Assembly: GCF_001676875.1 (NCBI RefSeq)
Contig: NZ_JYKA01000001.1
Coordinates: 398,592 to 462,591, forward strand
Origin: Chromobacterium subtsugae
GTDB lineage: Bacteria; Pseudomonadota; Gammaproteobacteria; Burkholderiales; Chromobacteriaceae
DNA: 64,000 nucleotides
Direction: 5' to 3'
The translations under genes and the position numbers were made by a program. Each line of letters begins with the position of its first letter. The first letter of the stretch is position 1. Shown piece after piece: positions 17,982 to 25,568 of this stretch. The notes below the pieces were generated by a model. That model saw only the letters and a list, made by a program, of their open reading frames with translations, did not search any database and was not told the origin of the DNA.

Positions 17982-18004
17982 AAGATTTATATTAAATACA
18001 TCTT
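17982..18004 (-). promoter_or_regulatory. Proximal NsrR operator of hmp
   Basis: An imperfect palindrome of 23 bases with minus-strand halves AAGATGTATTT and TATAAATCTT, 12 bases upstream of the hmp start. It matches the published NsrR consensus pattern GATGyATTT-n-AAATrCATC closely. Confidence 0.8.
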
Positions 18005-18014
18005 TAATCGCCGG

Positions 18015-18038
18015 AAAAAGCCTCTCTGCGAGAGGCCT
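18015..18038 (-). terminator. Rho-independent terminator between two NsrR sites
   Basis: On the minus strand GCCTCTC (loop GCA) GAGAGGC is followed by TTTTT. It may end the LPMO transcript, whose stop lies about 110 bases upstream on the minus strand, or act as an attenuator in an hmp leader if transcription begins near the distal operator. Confidence 0.8.
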
Positions 18039-18045
18039 CCGATTT

Positions 18046-18068
18046 AAGATGTAAAAATAATACATCTT
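18046..18068 (-). promoter_or_regulatory. Distal NsrR-type operator
   Basis: A palindrome with perfect outer arms AAGATGTA and TACATCTT separated by seven AT bases. Its arms are the same as those of the proximal hmp site 64 bases away, but it lies on the far side of the terminator. Confidence 0.7.
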
Positions 18069-18145
18069 ATTTTGATCCCTGTCAGCACCACCATCGCGAT
18101 TTAGTGGCCGCTATAGGCTGCGGCCGGGTTTTCACTCGGCGCGGC

Positions 18146-18778
18146 TCAAGAGAAATCGAAGTCGATCACCTGATAGAAGGCGTTGCCGGTATCGGCCACC
18201 TCCCACACCGCCAGCACCACGTGATAGCCCTGCCGTTGCGGCATCCGCATCATGTGGATGGTCGGCTCCGGCGGCATCAGTTCGGCGCTGTGCTCCCAAT
18301 AGGGCTGGGCGCTCATCTCCACCTTGTAGAAAGGCTCGGACTCGAACTGCGCGCGGCTCAACGGCTGGTTCGGATTCCAGTCCGCCTTGGTGATGAAGTA
18401 GTTCCAGCGCCGGGTCAGGTGGCGGGCGTGGTAGCTCCACTGAAACTCCATCTCCTGGCCGGACTTGGCCGGATGCTTGGCCCAGCGCTCGGCGCTTTGC
18501 TCGTCCAGCACCGCCGAGTGCGCCTGGCCGGCGCTGGCGATCTTGCCATCGGCCGGCGGCGCCGCGTTGGGGGTATCGGTCGGCGCCAGAGGATCCATCA
18601 GGCCGGCCACCGCCGCCGGGAAAAACTTGCCGCTTTCCAGGCCATTGACGTGCCAGCTTTGCAGCGGGCACTGCGCGTTGACGCCGTCCACGCAGAGCTG
18701 GCCGCGCGACTCCGGCTTGAACACCTGGCCATGTCTGGGTTGCATGCCGGCTTTCGATTCCATCTTGGTTTGGCTCAT
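18146..18778 (-). CDS. AA10-type lytic polysaccharide monooxygenase/chitin-binding protein lacking a signal peptide
   Basis: A 210-residue protein of the chitin-binding/AA10 family, copper enzymes that cleave chitin oxidatively. The expected N-terminal histidine of mature AA10 is His16 here, in PRHGQVFKPESRGQLC. The second brace His is His120 in YHARHLTRRWNYFIT. WNPNQPLSRAQFE and VADTGNAFYQVIDFDF complete the signature. The start at 18778 is well supported by AAGGGG, yet the preceding 15 residues (MSQTKMESKAGMQPR) are polar and not a Sec or Tat signal. Upstream in-frame sequence also contains no signal peptide. Either an unusual secretion route with cleavage after Arg15 operates, or the protein is a non-catalytic binder. 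Confidence 0.88.
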   Translation of the reverse strand: MSQTKMESKAGMQPRHGQVFKPESRGQLCVDGVNAQCPLQSWHVNGLESGKFFPAAVAGLMDPLAPTDTPNAAPPADGKIASAGQAHSAVLDEQSAERWAKHPAKSGQEMEFQWSYHARHLTRRWNYFITKADWNPNQPLSRAQFESEPFYKVEMSAQPYWEHSAELMPPEPTIHMMRMPQRQGYHVVLAVWEVADTGNAFYQVIDFDFS

Positions 18779-19099
18779 GAAAATCCCCTTGGTTAATGTC
18801 AGGAAATACAGCCGGCGCCGCCAAGCGGCGGCGAAGCGGCTGCCCGCAGCGTAGCCATTCCGCCACGACTGCTGGCTGGCCTTTTTGACTGGCGCGCCAG
18901 GGCCAAGCGGCTGCTGCTGACCGTTCTGCCGGCCCCGCTGCGCCATTCACGGCCGCTCTCACGCCAGCATCGCCAGTCATGCCTTTTAATTGGAACATGC
19001 CATTTGAGATTTATTTGATATATTTAGTAGTAAAACTACATTGACATCAGGCAAAACCTGTAGTCGAGGGCAGACAAAACTACAAATGGAGACTACCTC
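18779..19099. promoter_or_regulatory. Divergent promoter region of LPMO and glucoamylase genes
   Basis: A 321-base gap without a gene. The right part is AT-rich and contains the palindrome GTAGT-AAA-ACTAC (19027-19039), the box TTGACA (19041-19046), and another TGTAGT...ACTACA pair spanning about 19059-19084. The repeated GTAGT/ACTAC arms suggest operators for a sugar-responsive regulator of the glucoamylase gene. No regulator gene is in the window, and this is inference from symmetry only. Confidence 0.45.
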
Positions 19100-21724
19100 A
19101 TGCGCCACCCCTTACCTGCGCGTCCCGCCCTGCTGGGCTTGTTGATCGCCAGCCTGTTCAGTCCTCTCGCCCATGCCGCCGAAGCCTTCGGCAGCCCCGG
19201 CGACACGCCGGTGCGCGGCCCCGCCGCCAAATCCTTTGTCGGCACCGCCGTCGGCAGTCCATCCAAGGTTTACTTCACCGGCTATCGCGGCGTGGTGTCC
19301 GAGGTGTACTACCCGGTGCTGGACACGCCGGAATCGGTGGACTTGCAGTTTCTGGTGGGCGACGCCGGCAAGACTTTCGTCGATGAGGAAAAGCGCCAGG
19401 CCTACTCCGCCGGGCAAACCGACGCCCGCACCATGAGCTGGATCGCCAGCACCGGCAATGGCGGCCACAACTGGCAGATCAGCAAGCGCATCTTCGCCGA
19501 CCCCAATCACGACACGCTGATCCAGCGCGTGACCTTCACCGCGCTCAACGGCCACACCGTCGGCGACTTCAATCTCTACGTCCTGTTCAAGCCTTATCTC
19601 GACAACGCCGGCAGCGGCAACAGCGCGCAGACCGTGGCGGCCGCCGGCGGCTACGCGCTGGCAGCCAGCCACAACAGCCGCGCCTCCGCGCTGATGGCCA
19701 GCCAGCCGTGGAAAGTCGTCAACGGCCAGCCCATGCTGTCCAACGGCTTCGTCGGCCAGAGCGACGGCTGGACCGATCTGATAGGCAGCGGCGACAACAA
19801 GATGGACTGGACTTATAGCTCGGCCACCAACGGCAACGTCGCCCAAACCGGCTGGCTGGACCTGGGCGATCCCACCGCCACCAGCGTGTCCTTCGACGCG
19901 GCGCTGGGCTTCGGCGCCAGCCAGAGCGACGCCGTCAACAGCGCCGCCGCCTCGCTGGGCTCCGACCTCACCGCCGCCCAGCAACAGTACGACAAGGCCT
20001 GGCACGCCTACACCGCCGGCCTGTCCACCCAGGGCGGCCTGGCCGACGACCGCTACTACCAGGCGGCGATGACGCTGAAAACCATGCAGGACAAGAGCAA
20101 CGGCGCGATGATCGCCGGCATCGGCACGCCGTGGGGCGAGACCCAGGGCGACGCCAACCAGGGCGGCTACCACCTGGTGTGGCCGCGCGACCTGTTCAAG
20201 TTCGCCAACGCCTTGACCACCGCCGGCGACACCGCCACCGCCACCACGGTGGTCAATTACCTGTTCAACACCCTGCAGCAGGCCAGCAACTGCGGCGCGG
20301 CCGAATACAACGCCGCCGGCTGCGCGGCCGGCTACAGCCGCGTCGGCCGCTTCCCGCAAAACGCCTGGATCAGCGGCTGGCCTTACTGGCAAGGCACCCA
20401 GATGGACGAGCAGGCGATGCCCATCCTGCTGGCCTGGCGGCTAGGGTCGGCCGTGTCCAATCCGCTATGGCCCAAAATCAAGCTGACCGCCGACTACATC
20501 GTCGCCACCGGCCCGTGGAGCTATCAGGAACGCTGGGAAGAGAATTCCGGCTATTCGCCGTCCACCCTCGCCGCCGAGATCGCCGGCCTGGTGGCCGCCG
20601 CCGACATCGCCCGCAACAATGGCGACGACGCCAGCGCCGGCCGCTATTTGTCCGCGGCGGACTATTGGCAGCAAAGCGTCGCCGCCTGGACCTACACCAC
20701 CAGCGGCAGCTTCGGCAACGGCAGCTACTATCTCCGCATCAACCCGGCCGCGCGCGCCGGCAGCGGCGCCGACCGCGCCAGCTTCAACCCGTCCGCCGGG
20801 CCGGACACGCCGCAAACGCTGATGGTGAAAAACGGCGGCGGCAGCCACGACGCCCGCCGCGTGGTGGACGGCGGCTTCCTGGAGCTGGTGCGCATGGGCG
20901 TCAAGCGCGCCAACGACCCCACCATCGTCAACACCATCAATGTGTTCGACAGCGTGCTGGGACAGAATCTGGCGCTGCCCGGCGCGCCCGCCCTGCCGTA
21001 TAACGCCTGGTTCCGCTACAACTTCGACGGCTACGGCGAACACAACGACGGCAGCGATTTCAACGGCACGGGCGCCGGCCGCCTGTGGCCGATCTTCACC
21101 GCCGAGCGCGGCATGTACGAGATCGCCCGCCAAGGCAGCGCTGCCGCCGGCCAGCCCTACTTCGCCACGCTGAAGCTGCTGGCCACGCCGGAAGGCATGC
21201 TGCCGGAACAAGTGTGGTCCAACAGCGCCATGTTGCCGGACGGCTGGGCGGTGAGCACGCCGGCCGGCTATCTGCCTGGCGCGCCGACCAAGTCGATGGC
21301 GCCGCTGAACTGGGCGATGGGCGAATACATCAGCCTGCTGGCCTCTATCCACGCCGGACGGGTGGTCGACATCCCGCAAGTGGTGTGCGCGCGCTACAAC
21401 AACTGCCGCGCCGCGCCCAAGGCCGGCGAGGTGCCGGTTGACATCAACGTGACCGCCAGCACCCAATGGGGCCAGCAGATCTACGTCACCGGCAACGCGC
21501 GCGCTTTGGGCAACTGGAACACCGATCTGGGCATTCCGCTGGACGCGGCCGCTTACCCGGCTTGGCAAAACGGCGTCAACCTGCCGGCCGGCCAGCAGAT
21601 CGCCTACAAGTACTACCGCAAGAACGCCGACGGCAGCGTGACTTGGGAAAGCCTGTCCGGCAACCGCAGCCTGCAGACGCCGGCCAGCGGCAGCCTCAGC
21701 CTGAACGACCAGGTGAGCTGGTGA
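19100..21724 (+). CDS. Secreted glucoamylase (GH15) with C-terminal starch-binding CBM20
   Basis: Releases glucose from non-reducing ends of starch or glycogen. An 874-residue preprotein with a signal peptide ending LAHAA. The beta-sandwich N-terminal domain of bacterial GH15 enzymes covers about residues 28-290. The (alpha/alpha)6 catalytic barrel (about 305-690) has GGYHLVWPRDLFKFANAL, the general-acid motif QERWEENSGYSPST and the base motif MLPEQVW. A CBM20 follows at about 775-874 (NVTASTQWGQQIYVTGNARA, LGNWN, KYYRKNADGSVTWE). TGGAGA precedes the ATG. The GTG of a small membrane protein overlaps the stop, suggesting a functional partner. Glucodextranase is the alternative within GH15, but CBM20 favours starch. 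Confidence 0.93.
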   Translation: MRHPLPARPALLGLLIASLFSPLAHAAEAFGSPGDTPVRGPAAKSFVGTAVGSPSKVYFTGYRGVVSEVYYPVLDTPESVDLQFLVGDAGKTFVDEEKRQAYSAGQTDARTMSWIASTGNGGHNWQISKRIFADPNHDTLIQRVTFTALNGHTVGDFNLYVLFKPYLDNAGSGNSAQTVAAAGGYALAASHNSRASALMASQPWKVVNGQPMLSNGFVGQSDGWTDLIGSGDNKMDWTYSSATNGNVAQTGWLDLGDPTATSVSFDAALGFGASQSDAVNSAAASLGSDLTAAQQQYDKAWHAYTAGLSTQGGLADDRYYQAAMTLKTMQDKSNGAMIAGIGTPWGETQGDANQGGYHLVWPRDLFKFANALTTAGDTATATTVVNYLFNTLQQASNCGAAEYNAAGCAAGYSRVGRFPQNAWISGWPYWQGTQMDEQAMPILLAWRLGSAVSNPLWPKIKLTADYIVATGPWSYQERWEENSGYSPSTLAAEIAGLVAAADIARNNGDDASAGRYLSAADYWQQSVAAWTYTTSGSFGNGSYYLRINPAARAGSGADRASFNPSAGPDTPQTLMVKNGGGSHDARRVVDGGFLELVRMGVKRANDPTIVNTINVFDSVLGQNLALPGAPALPYNAWFRYNFDGYGEHNDGSDFNGTGAGRLWPIFTAERGMYEIARQGSAAAGQPYFATLKLLATPEGMLPEQVWSNSAMLPDGWAVSTPAGYLPGAPTKSMAPLNWAMGEYISLLASIHAGRVVDIPQVVCARYNNCRAAPKAGEVPVDINVTASTQWGQQIYVTGNARALGNWNTDLGIPLDAAAYPAWQNGVNLPAGQQIAYKYYRKNADGSVTWESLSGNRSLQTPASGSLSLNDQVSW

Positions 21725-22053
21725 CCCCGCGCCGCGCCTGGACTGCCGCCCTGCTATTGACCGCGGCGGTGGCCGGCGGCGCGGTCTGGCGGCTATGGCC
21801 GGCGCAGGCGCCCTCGCCGCCGCCGGCTGTCGCCAAGCCGCCTGCCGCCATTTTGCCGACCCGGCCCATCGTCCATCAGGCCACGCCGGCCCAGCCCTGG
21901 CGGCCGCCCGCGCGCCCGGCCCTGCCGCCGGTGAAGAAAGGCGGCAACAGCTGGCGGCCGGAGGCGGCGCCGGTGGCGGCCAAGGTGGAAGTCCAGCGGG
22001 GCGCGCCGGACATGCCGGACGCGCAGCCTCTGCCCAGGCCGCCCGATCCTTGA
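21721..22053 (+). CDS. Small proline-rich, membrane-anchored protein
   Basis: A 110-residue frame starting with GTG at 21721, overlapping the glucoamylase stop by four bases. A basic N-terminus (VTPRRAWTAALLLTAAVAGG) forms one signal-anchor helix. The remainder is Pro/Ala-rich and lacks recognisable domains (PAQAPSPPPAVAKPPAA, RPPARPALPPVKKGG). It could be an inner-membrane protein with a periplasmic proline-rich arm spanning towards the wall, or a secretion accessory to the glucoamylase. The overlap and the terminator directly after it support a real gene, but no homology is recognised. Confidence 0.55.
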   Translation: MTPRRAWTAALLLTAAVAGGAVWRLWPAQAPSPPPAVAKPPAAILPTRPIVHQATPAQPWRPPARPALPPVKKGGNSWRPEAAPVAAKVEVQRGAPDMPDAQPLPRPPDP

Positions 22054-22063
22054 TCCCGCCGGC

Positions 22064-22090
22064 GCTGGCCCGCTCCGGCGGGCCTTTTTC
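22064..22090 (+). terminator. Rho-independent terminator of the glucoamylase operon
   Basis: GGCCCGC (22067-22073) and GCGGGCC (22078-22084) form a stem with loop TCCG, followed by five T. It lies 13 bases after the small proline-rich gene. Confidence 0.85.
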
Positions 22091-22156
22091 TTGCTTGATC
22101 TGCGTCGTTCCCGCGACCGAACCCCATCGTCAAATCAAGACACAAGGAGAATCAAG

Positions 22157-22684
22157 ATGCCGCACCGGGAAGTCTTCGCGCTCGACGCCGCGCAAACCGA
22201 AGCCTGGCTGCCGGAAATGGCCGAACTGCTGCACGCCTGCGTGCATGGCGGCGCCAGCATCCATTTCGTGCAGCCTTTCACTCTGGAGCAAGCCACCGCC
22301 TTCTGGCGCGACAGCACCCTGCCCGGCGTCGCCGGCGGCGGCCGCGTGCTGCTGGCCGCGCTGGTGGATGGAGAACTGGCCGGCAGCGCGCAGCTGGACT
22401 GCGGCACCCCGCCCAACCAGCCGCACCGCGCCGAGGTATGCAAGCTTTTGGTGCATCCGGACTACCGCCGCCAGGGCGTCGCCCGCGCCTTGATGGCAGA
22501 GCTGGAGGCGCAGGCGCGCCTGCGCAAGCGCAGCCTGCTGACGCTGGACACCGCCAGCGGCGACCATGCCGAACCGCTCTATCTGTCATTGGGCTATCAG
22601 GAGGCCGGACGGATTCCCGGCTACGCCTGGGACGGCCGCGGCGAAAAACTGCAGGCCACCACGCTGATGTACAAGACGCTGTAG
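22157..22684 (+). CDS. GNAT-family N-acetyltransferase
   Basis: A 175-residue cytoplasmic acetyltransferase of the GNAT fold. The acetyl-CoA pyrophosphate loop is VCKLLVHPDYRRQGVARALM (about residues 95-114), followed by the typical beta5 SLLTLDTASGDHAEPLYLSL and GYQEAG. Tight ribosome site AAGGAG lies upstream of ATG 22157. The substrate may be a small amine or antibiotic and cannot be predicted. It is flanked by terminators on both sides, so it is a single-gene unit. Confidence 0.87.
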   Translation: MPHREVFALDAAQTEAWLPEMAELLHACVHGGASIHFVQPFTLEQATAFWRDSTLPGVAGGGRVLLAALVDGELAGSAQLDCGTPPNQPHRAEVCKLLVHPDYRRQGVARALMAELEAQARLRKRSLLTLDTASGDHAEPLYLSLGYQEAGRIPGYAWDGRGEKLQATTLMYKTL

Positions 22685-22689
22685 ACGCG

Positions 22690-22716
22690 AAAAAGCCGGG
22701 CAAGCCCGGCTTTTGC
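22690..22716. terminator. Bidirectional terminator between GNAT gene and norB
   Basis: AGCCGGG (22694-22700) and CCCGGCT (22705-22711) form a stem with four T on the plus side and five A on the other, serving both convergent genes. Confidence 0.82.
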
Positions 22717-22736
22717 TGTTTGTAAAAGTCCTCCGC

Positions 22737-25004
22737 TCACACGCGTTGCTCGGCCAGCGCTTTCTTGCCGCCCCAGCCCAGCAGGCGCAGAGCGAAGCAT
22801 CCCAGATACAGCACGCCCAGCGCGAACGCGATGTCGCCCGGCACCCGCAGCCACACCAGGTTCTGCATCAGCGCCGAGTGCACCACCTCCGGCGAACGCG
22901 CGTACCACAGGCCATGCTCGACGCTGGCCCAGGCCTGGTAGATGCCGGATGGCAGGATGGACAGAAACACCATCAGGAACAAGCCGATATTGAGCAGCCA
23001 GAACGCCGGCTTCAGCAGGCGGTTGTCCCATCGCTGCGCATCAGACACCCCGCGCAGGCAAAACAGCATCAGCCCTATGCCCAGCATGCCGTAGACGCCG
23101 AACAGCGCCGCGTGGCCGTGGGCCGGCGTCATGTTCAGGCCCTGCACGTAGTACAGCGAGATCGGCGGATTGATGGCGAAGCCCAGCAGGCCCGCGCCCA
23201 CCGTGTTCCACCCCCCGACGGCGACGAAGCACAGGATCGCCCACTTGTAGCGCTCCACCCATGGCGCGGCGCCGGCCCGGCGGTAAGTCTGCCAGCCCTC
23301 GAAACCCACCAGAGCCAGCGGCACCACCTCGAACGCCGAGAATACCGCGCCGACGGAGATCACCGCGGTGGAAGCGCCGGTGAAATACAGGTGGTGCAGC
23401 GTGCCCAGGATGCCGCCGAACAGGAAAACCATGGTTTCCAGCACGATGGCGCGGTTGGCGCTGCTCATGCGGATCAGGCCCAGCCGCGCGAAGATCAGCG
23501 CCACCACCGCGGTGGCGAAAACCTCGAAGAAGCCCTCCACCCACAGGTGCACCAGCCACCAGCGCCAGTACTCGATCATCGAATAATGGGTGCGCTGGCC
23601 CCAGGCCAGCGAGGTGGCGTAAAACAGGCCGATGCAGGCCGCGGACAGCAGCAGCATCGCGATCAGGCTGCGGCCTTCGGTTTCCTTATCGCGCAGCGCA
23701 GGCAGCAGCGCGCGCGCCACCAGAAACAGCCAGAACAACAAGCCGACGAACAGCAGGATTTGCCACACCCGCCCCATGCTGGTGTAGGCCAGCCCCTGGT
23801 TGCCGATCCAGAAGCTGAAATCGGTGCCCAGACGCTGCAAGGTACCCACCCAGCCGGTGACGGTGGAACCGACGACGATGAAGACCAGAGCCCAGAACAG
23901 CGCGTCCACGCCCAGCTTCTGATGCTTGGGCTCATGGCCGGACAATAGCGGCGCGATGTAGAGGCCGGTGGCCAGCCAGGCGGTGGCGATCCACAGCACG
24001 CCGAACTGGGTGTGGATGGTGCGGCTCACCACCCAGGGCAGCACCTCGGCCAACGGGATGCCGAAGAAGCTGTGGCCTTCCACCGCGTAGTGAGCGGTGA
24101 TGGCGCCCATGCCCACCTGGGTCAGCAACAGGCCGATCACCACATAAAAATACTTGCGGGTGGCGCGCATCGACGGCGTGGCCTTGAGCCGGCCCAGCGG
24201 GTCGGCATCCGGCACCTGCGCGGGCTCCTCGCCTTCGCCGGCGGCCATGTGGTACCACACCATCGCGGCGATGCCCGCCAGCATCAGGATCACGCTGGCG
24301 ATCGACCACATGCCGTTGGCGGCGGTGGGCGCGTTGCCGACCAGCGGCTCATGCGGCCAGTTATTGGTGTAGGACACGCCAGCTTCGCCGGGACGGTCGG
24401 CGGCGGCGGACCAGGCGGACCAGAAGAAGAACGCCGATACCGCCACGCGGTCGTCGGCCGACGGCAGCGCGTCGGCAGTCATCGCGTACTGCTCGCGCAG
24501 CGTGTCGAAGGCCGGATCGGCGCTGTACAGGCCCTGGTAATGCCGGGCCGTTTCGCGCGCGGCGGCTGCGCGGGCCGCGCTTAGCGTCAGCGTGCCGCTG
24601 GCCGCGTCATAGCCGTTGGCGCGCATCTCGCGGCGCAGTTCGGCGTCCAGCATGCCTTGCCGGCCGATATCCAACTGCGCGTAAGCCATGCCGAAACGCT
24701 GCCGCGCCCAATCCTCCCGCAGCGCCAGCGCCTCGCGGTGCAGCCAGTCGGCCGACCAGTCCGGCGCCACATAGCTGCCATGTCCCCACACCGTGCCCAA
24801 TTGCTGGCCGCCGGACGCCAGCCAGGCTTGCTGGCCGCGGCGGATCTGCTCGCCGGTGAACAAAGCCTTGCCGCCGGCATCCCGCACCATGGCGGGAATC
24901 GGCGGCGCAGCCTGGTAAATCTCCCTGCCCATGTAAAGCAGGGCCGAAAACGACAGCAGGCACACCAGTGCCAGCCATCCCCATAAACGCCGTGTCGATC
25001 GCAT
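22737..25004 (-). CDS. norB: Quinol-dependent nitric oxide reductase (qNor)
   Basis: Reduces NO to N2O with electrons from quinol in the inner membrane. The 755-residue single chain has an N-terminal extension with a first helix and a periplasmic domain resembling NorC without heme c (about 40-215), which is the qNor hallmark. Twelve NorB-type helices follow. Heme and FeB histidines lie in RTIHTQFGVLW, WLVHLWVEGFFEVF, LGTLHHLYFTG and TPAHGHAALFGVYGMLG. The start at 25004 follows GGGGGAGC. The upstream region carries NsrR-like palindromes, linking it to hmp and nsrR. Quinol dependence is inferred from the fused N-terminus. Confidence 0.96.
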   Translation of the reverse strand: MRSTRRLWGWLALVCLLSFSALLYMGREIYQAAPPIPAMVRDAGGKALFTGEQIRRGQQAWLASGGQQLGTVWGHGSYVAPDWSADWLHREALALREDWARQRFGMAYAQLDIGRQGMLDAELRREMRANGYDAASGTLTLSAARAAAARETARHYQGLYSADPAFDTLREQYAMTADALPSADDRVAVSAFFFWSAWSAAADRPGEAGVSYTNNWPHEPLVGNAPTAANGMWSIASVILMLAGIAAMVWYHMAAGEGEEPAQVPDADPLGRLKATPSMRATRKYFYVVIGLLLTQVGMGAITAHYAVEGHSFFGIPLAEVLPWVVSRTIHTQFGVLWIATAWLATGLYIAPLLSGHEPKHQKLGVDALFWALVFIVVGSTVTGWVGTLQRLGTDFSFWIGNQGLAYTSMGRVWQILLFVGLLFWLFLVARALLPALRDKETEGRSLIAMLLLSAACIGLFYATSLAWGQRTHYSMIEYWRWWLVHLWVEGFFEVFATAVVALIFARLGLIRMSSANRAIVLETMVFLFGGILGTLHHLYFTGASTAVISVGAVFSAFEVVPLALVGFEGWQTYRRAGAAPWVERYKWAILCFVAVGGWNTVGAGLLGFAINPPISLYYVQGLNMTPAHGHAALFGVYGMLGIGLMLFCLRGVSDAQRWDNRLLKPAFWLLNIGLFLMVFLSILPSGIYQAWASVEHGLWYARSPEVVHSALMQNLVWLRVPGDIAFALGVLYLGCFALRLLGWGGKKALAEQRV

Positions 25005-25042
25005 ACGCTCCCCCTTTCGCAGGGCCGGGACATGAAATTAAA

Positions 25043-25075
25043 AATGCATGATACATACACCTTTAAAAGATGTAT
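25043..25075 (-). promoter_or_regulatory. Overlapping NsrR-like palindromes upstream of norB
   Basis: Two overlapping dyads lie 39-71 bases before the norB start. One, at 25043-25061, has arms close to GATGyAT/ATrCATC (ATGCAT and ATACACC). The other, at 25055-25075, has arms ATACACCTTT and AAAGATGTAT. The arms resemble the two hmp sites, so NsrR repression of norB is likely. Confidence 0.6.
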
Positions 25076-25568
25076 AGTTTGCACATTTTTAAATTTCAAA
25101 TACCCCGCGCCAAGAGCAAACCGCCTTGCCGGCAGCCTGTCGGCTCAAGCCGCTTTGGCACTCGCATGCGCAACGCCGTGCGGACAAGTTCCCGACCGCG
25201 GCGGCCGCATCGAAGTCATTCGTACTTTAGGACAGGTCCAGCCATCGCAGACCAATCATGCATCACCCAAGCAGCAGGCCGGTGGTCAAGCCAGACGGCA
25301 TGGCATCGAATACCTGAAAGAAAACTGCAAAAATCCTGCCATCTGCCAACCTATCGCCATCGCCGCCGCAGCCGCTTGGCGCCGCGGCAATTTCTGAATA
25401 TCCGCCATCGCCGCCCGGATCGCCACCCGTAGCAATACGCATTGGCCAAGCGGCTCCGGACGCCGCCGCCTCGCCGCATCCCCCTGTGCTATATGCAAGA
25501 ACAGGCCGGGAGCCATGCAAAAGGCATGTCCCGTTGTGACGATAAAAACAGGAACCAAGGTGATGGCC
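25076..25568. other. Intergenic region without a supported gene
   Basis: Between the NsrR sites of norB and the cytochrome c gene. Several short frames exist on both strands but none has a ribosome site or coding composition. The promoter of the cytochrome-GMC-patatin genes should lie here; I see no clear sigma70 box. Confidence 0.4.

Noticed and set aside
25032..25520. Short frames between norB and the cytochrome gene
   Set aside because: They overlap the NsrR sites, have no ribosome sites and no coding composition.
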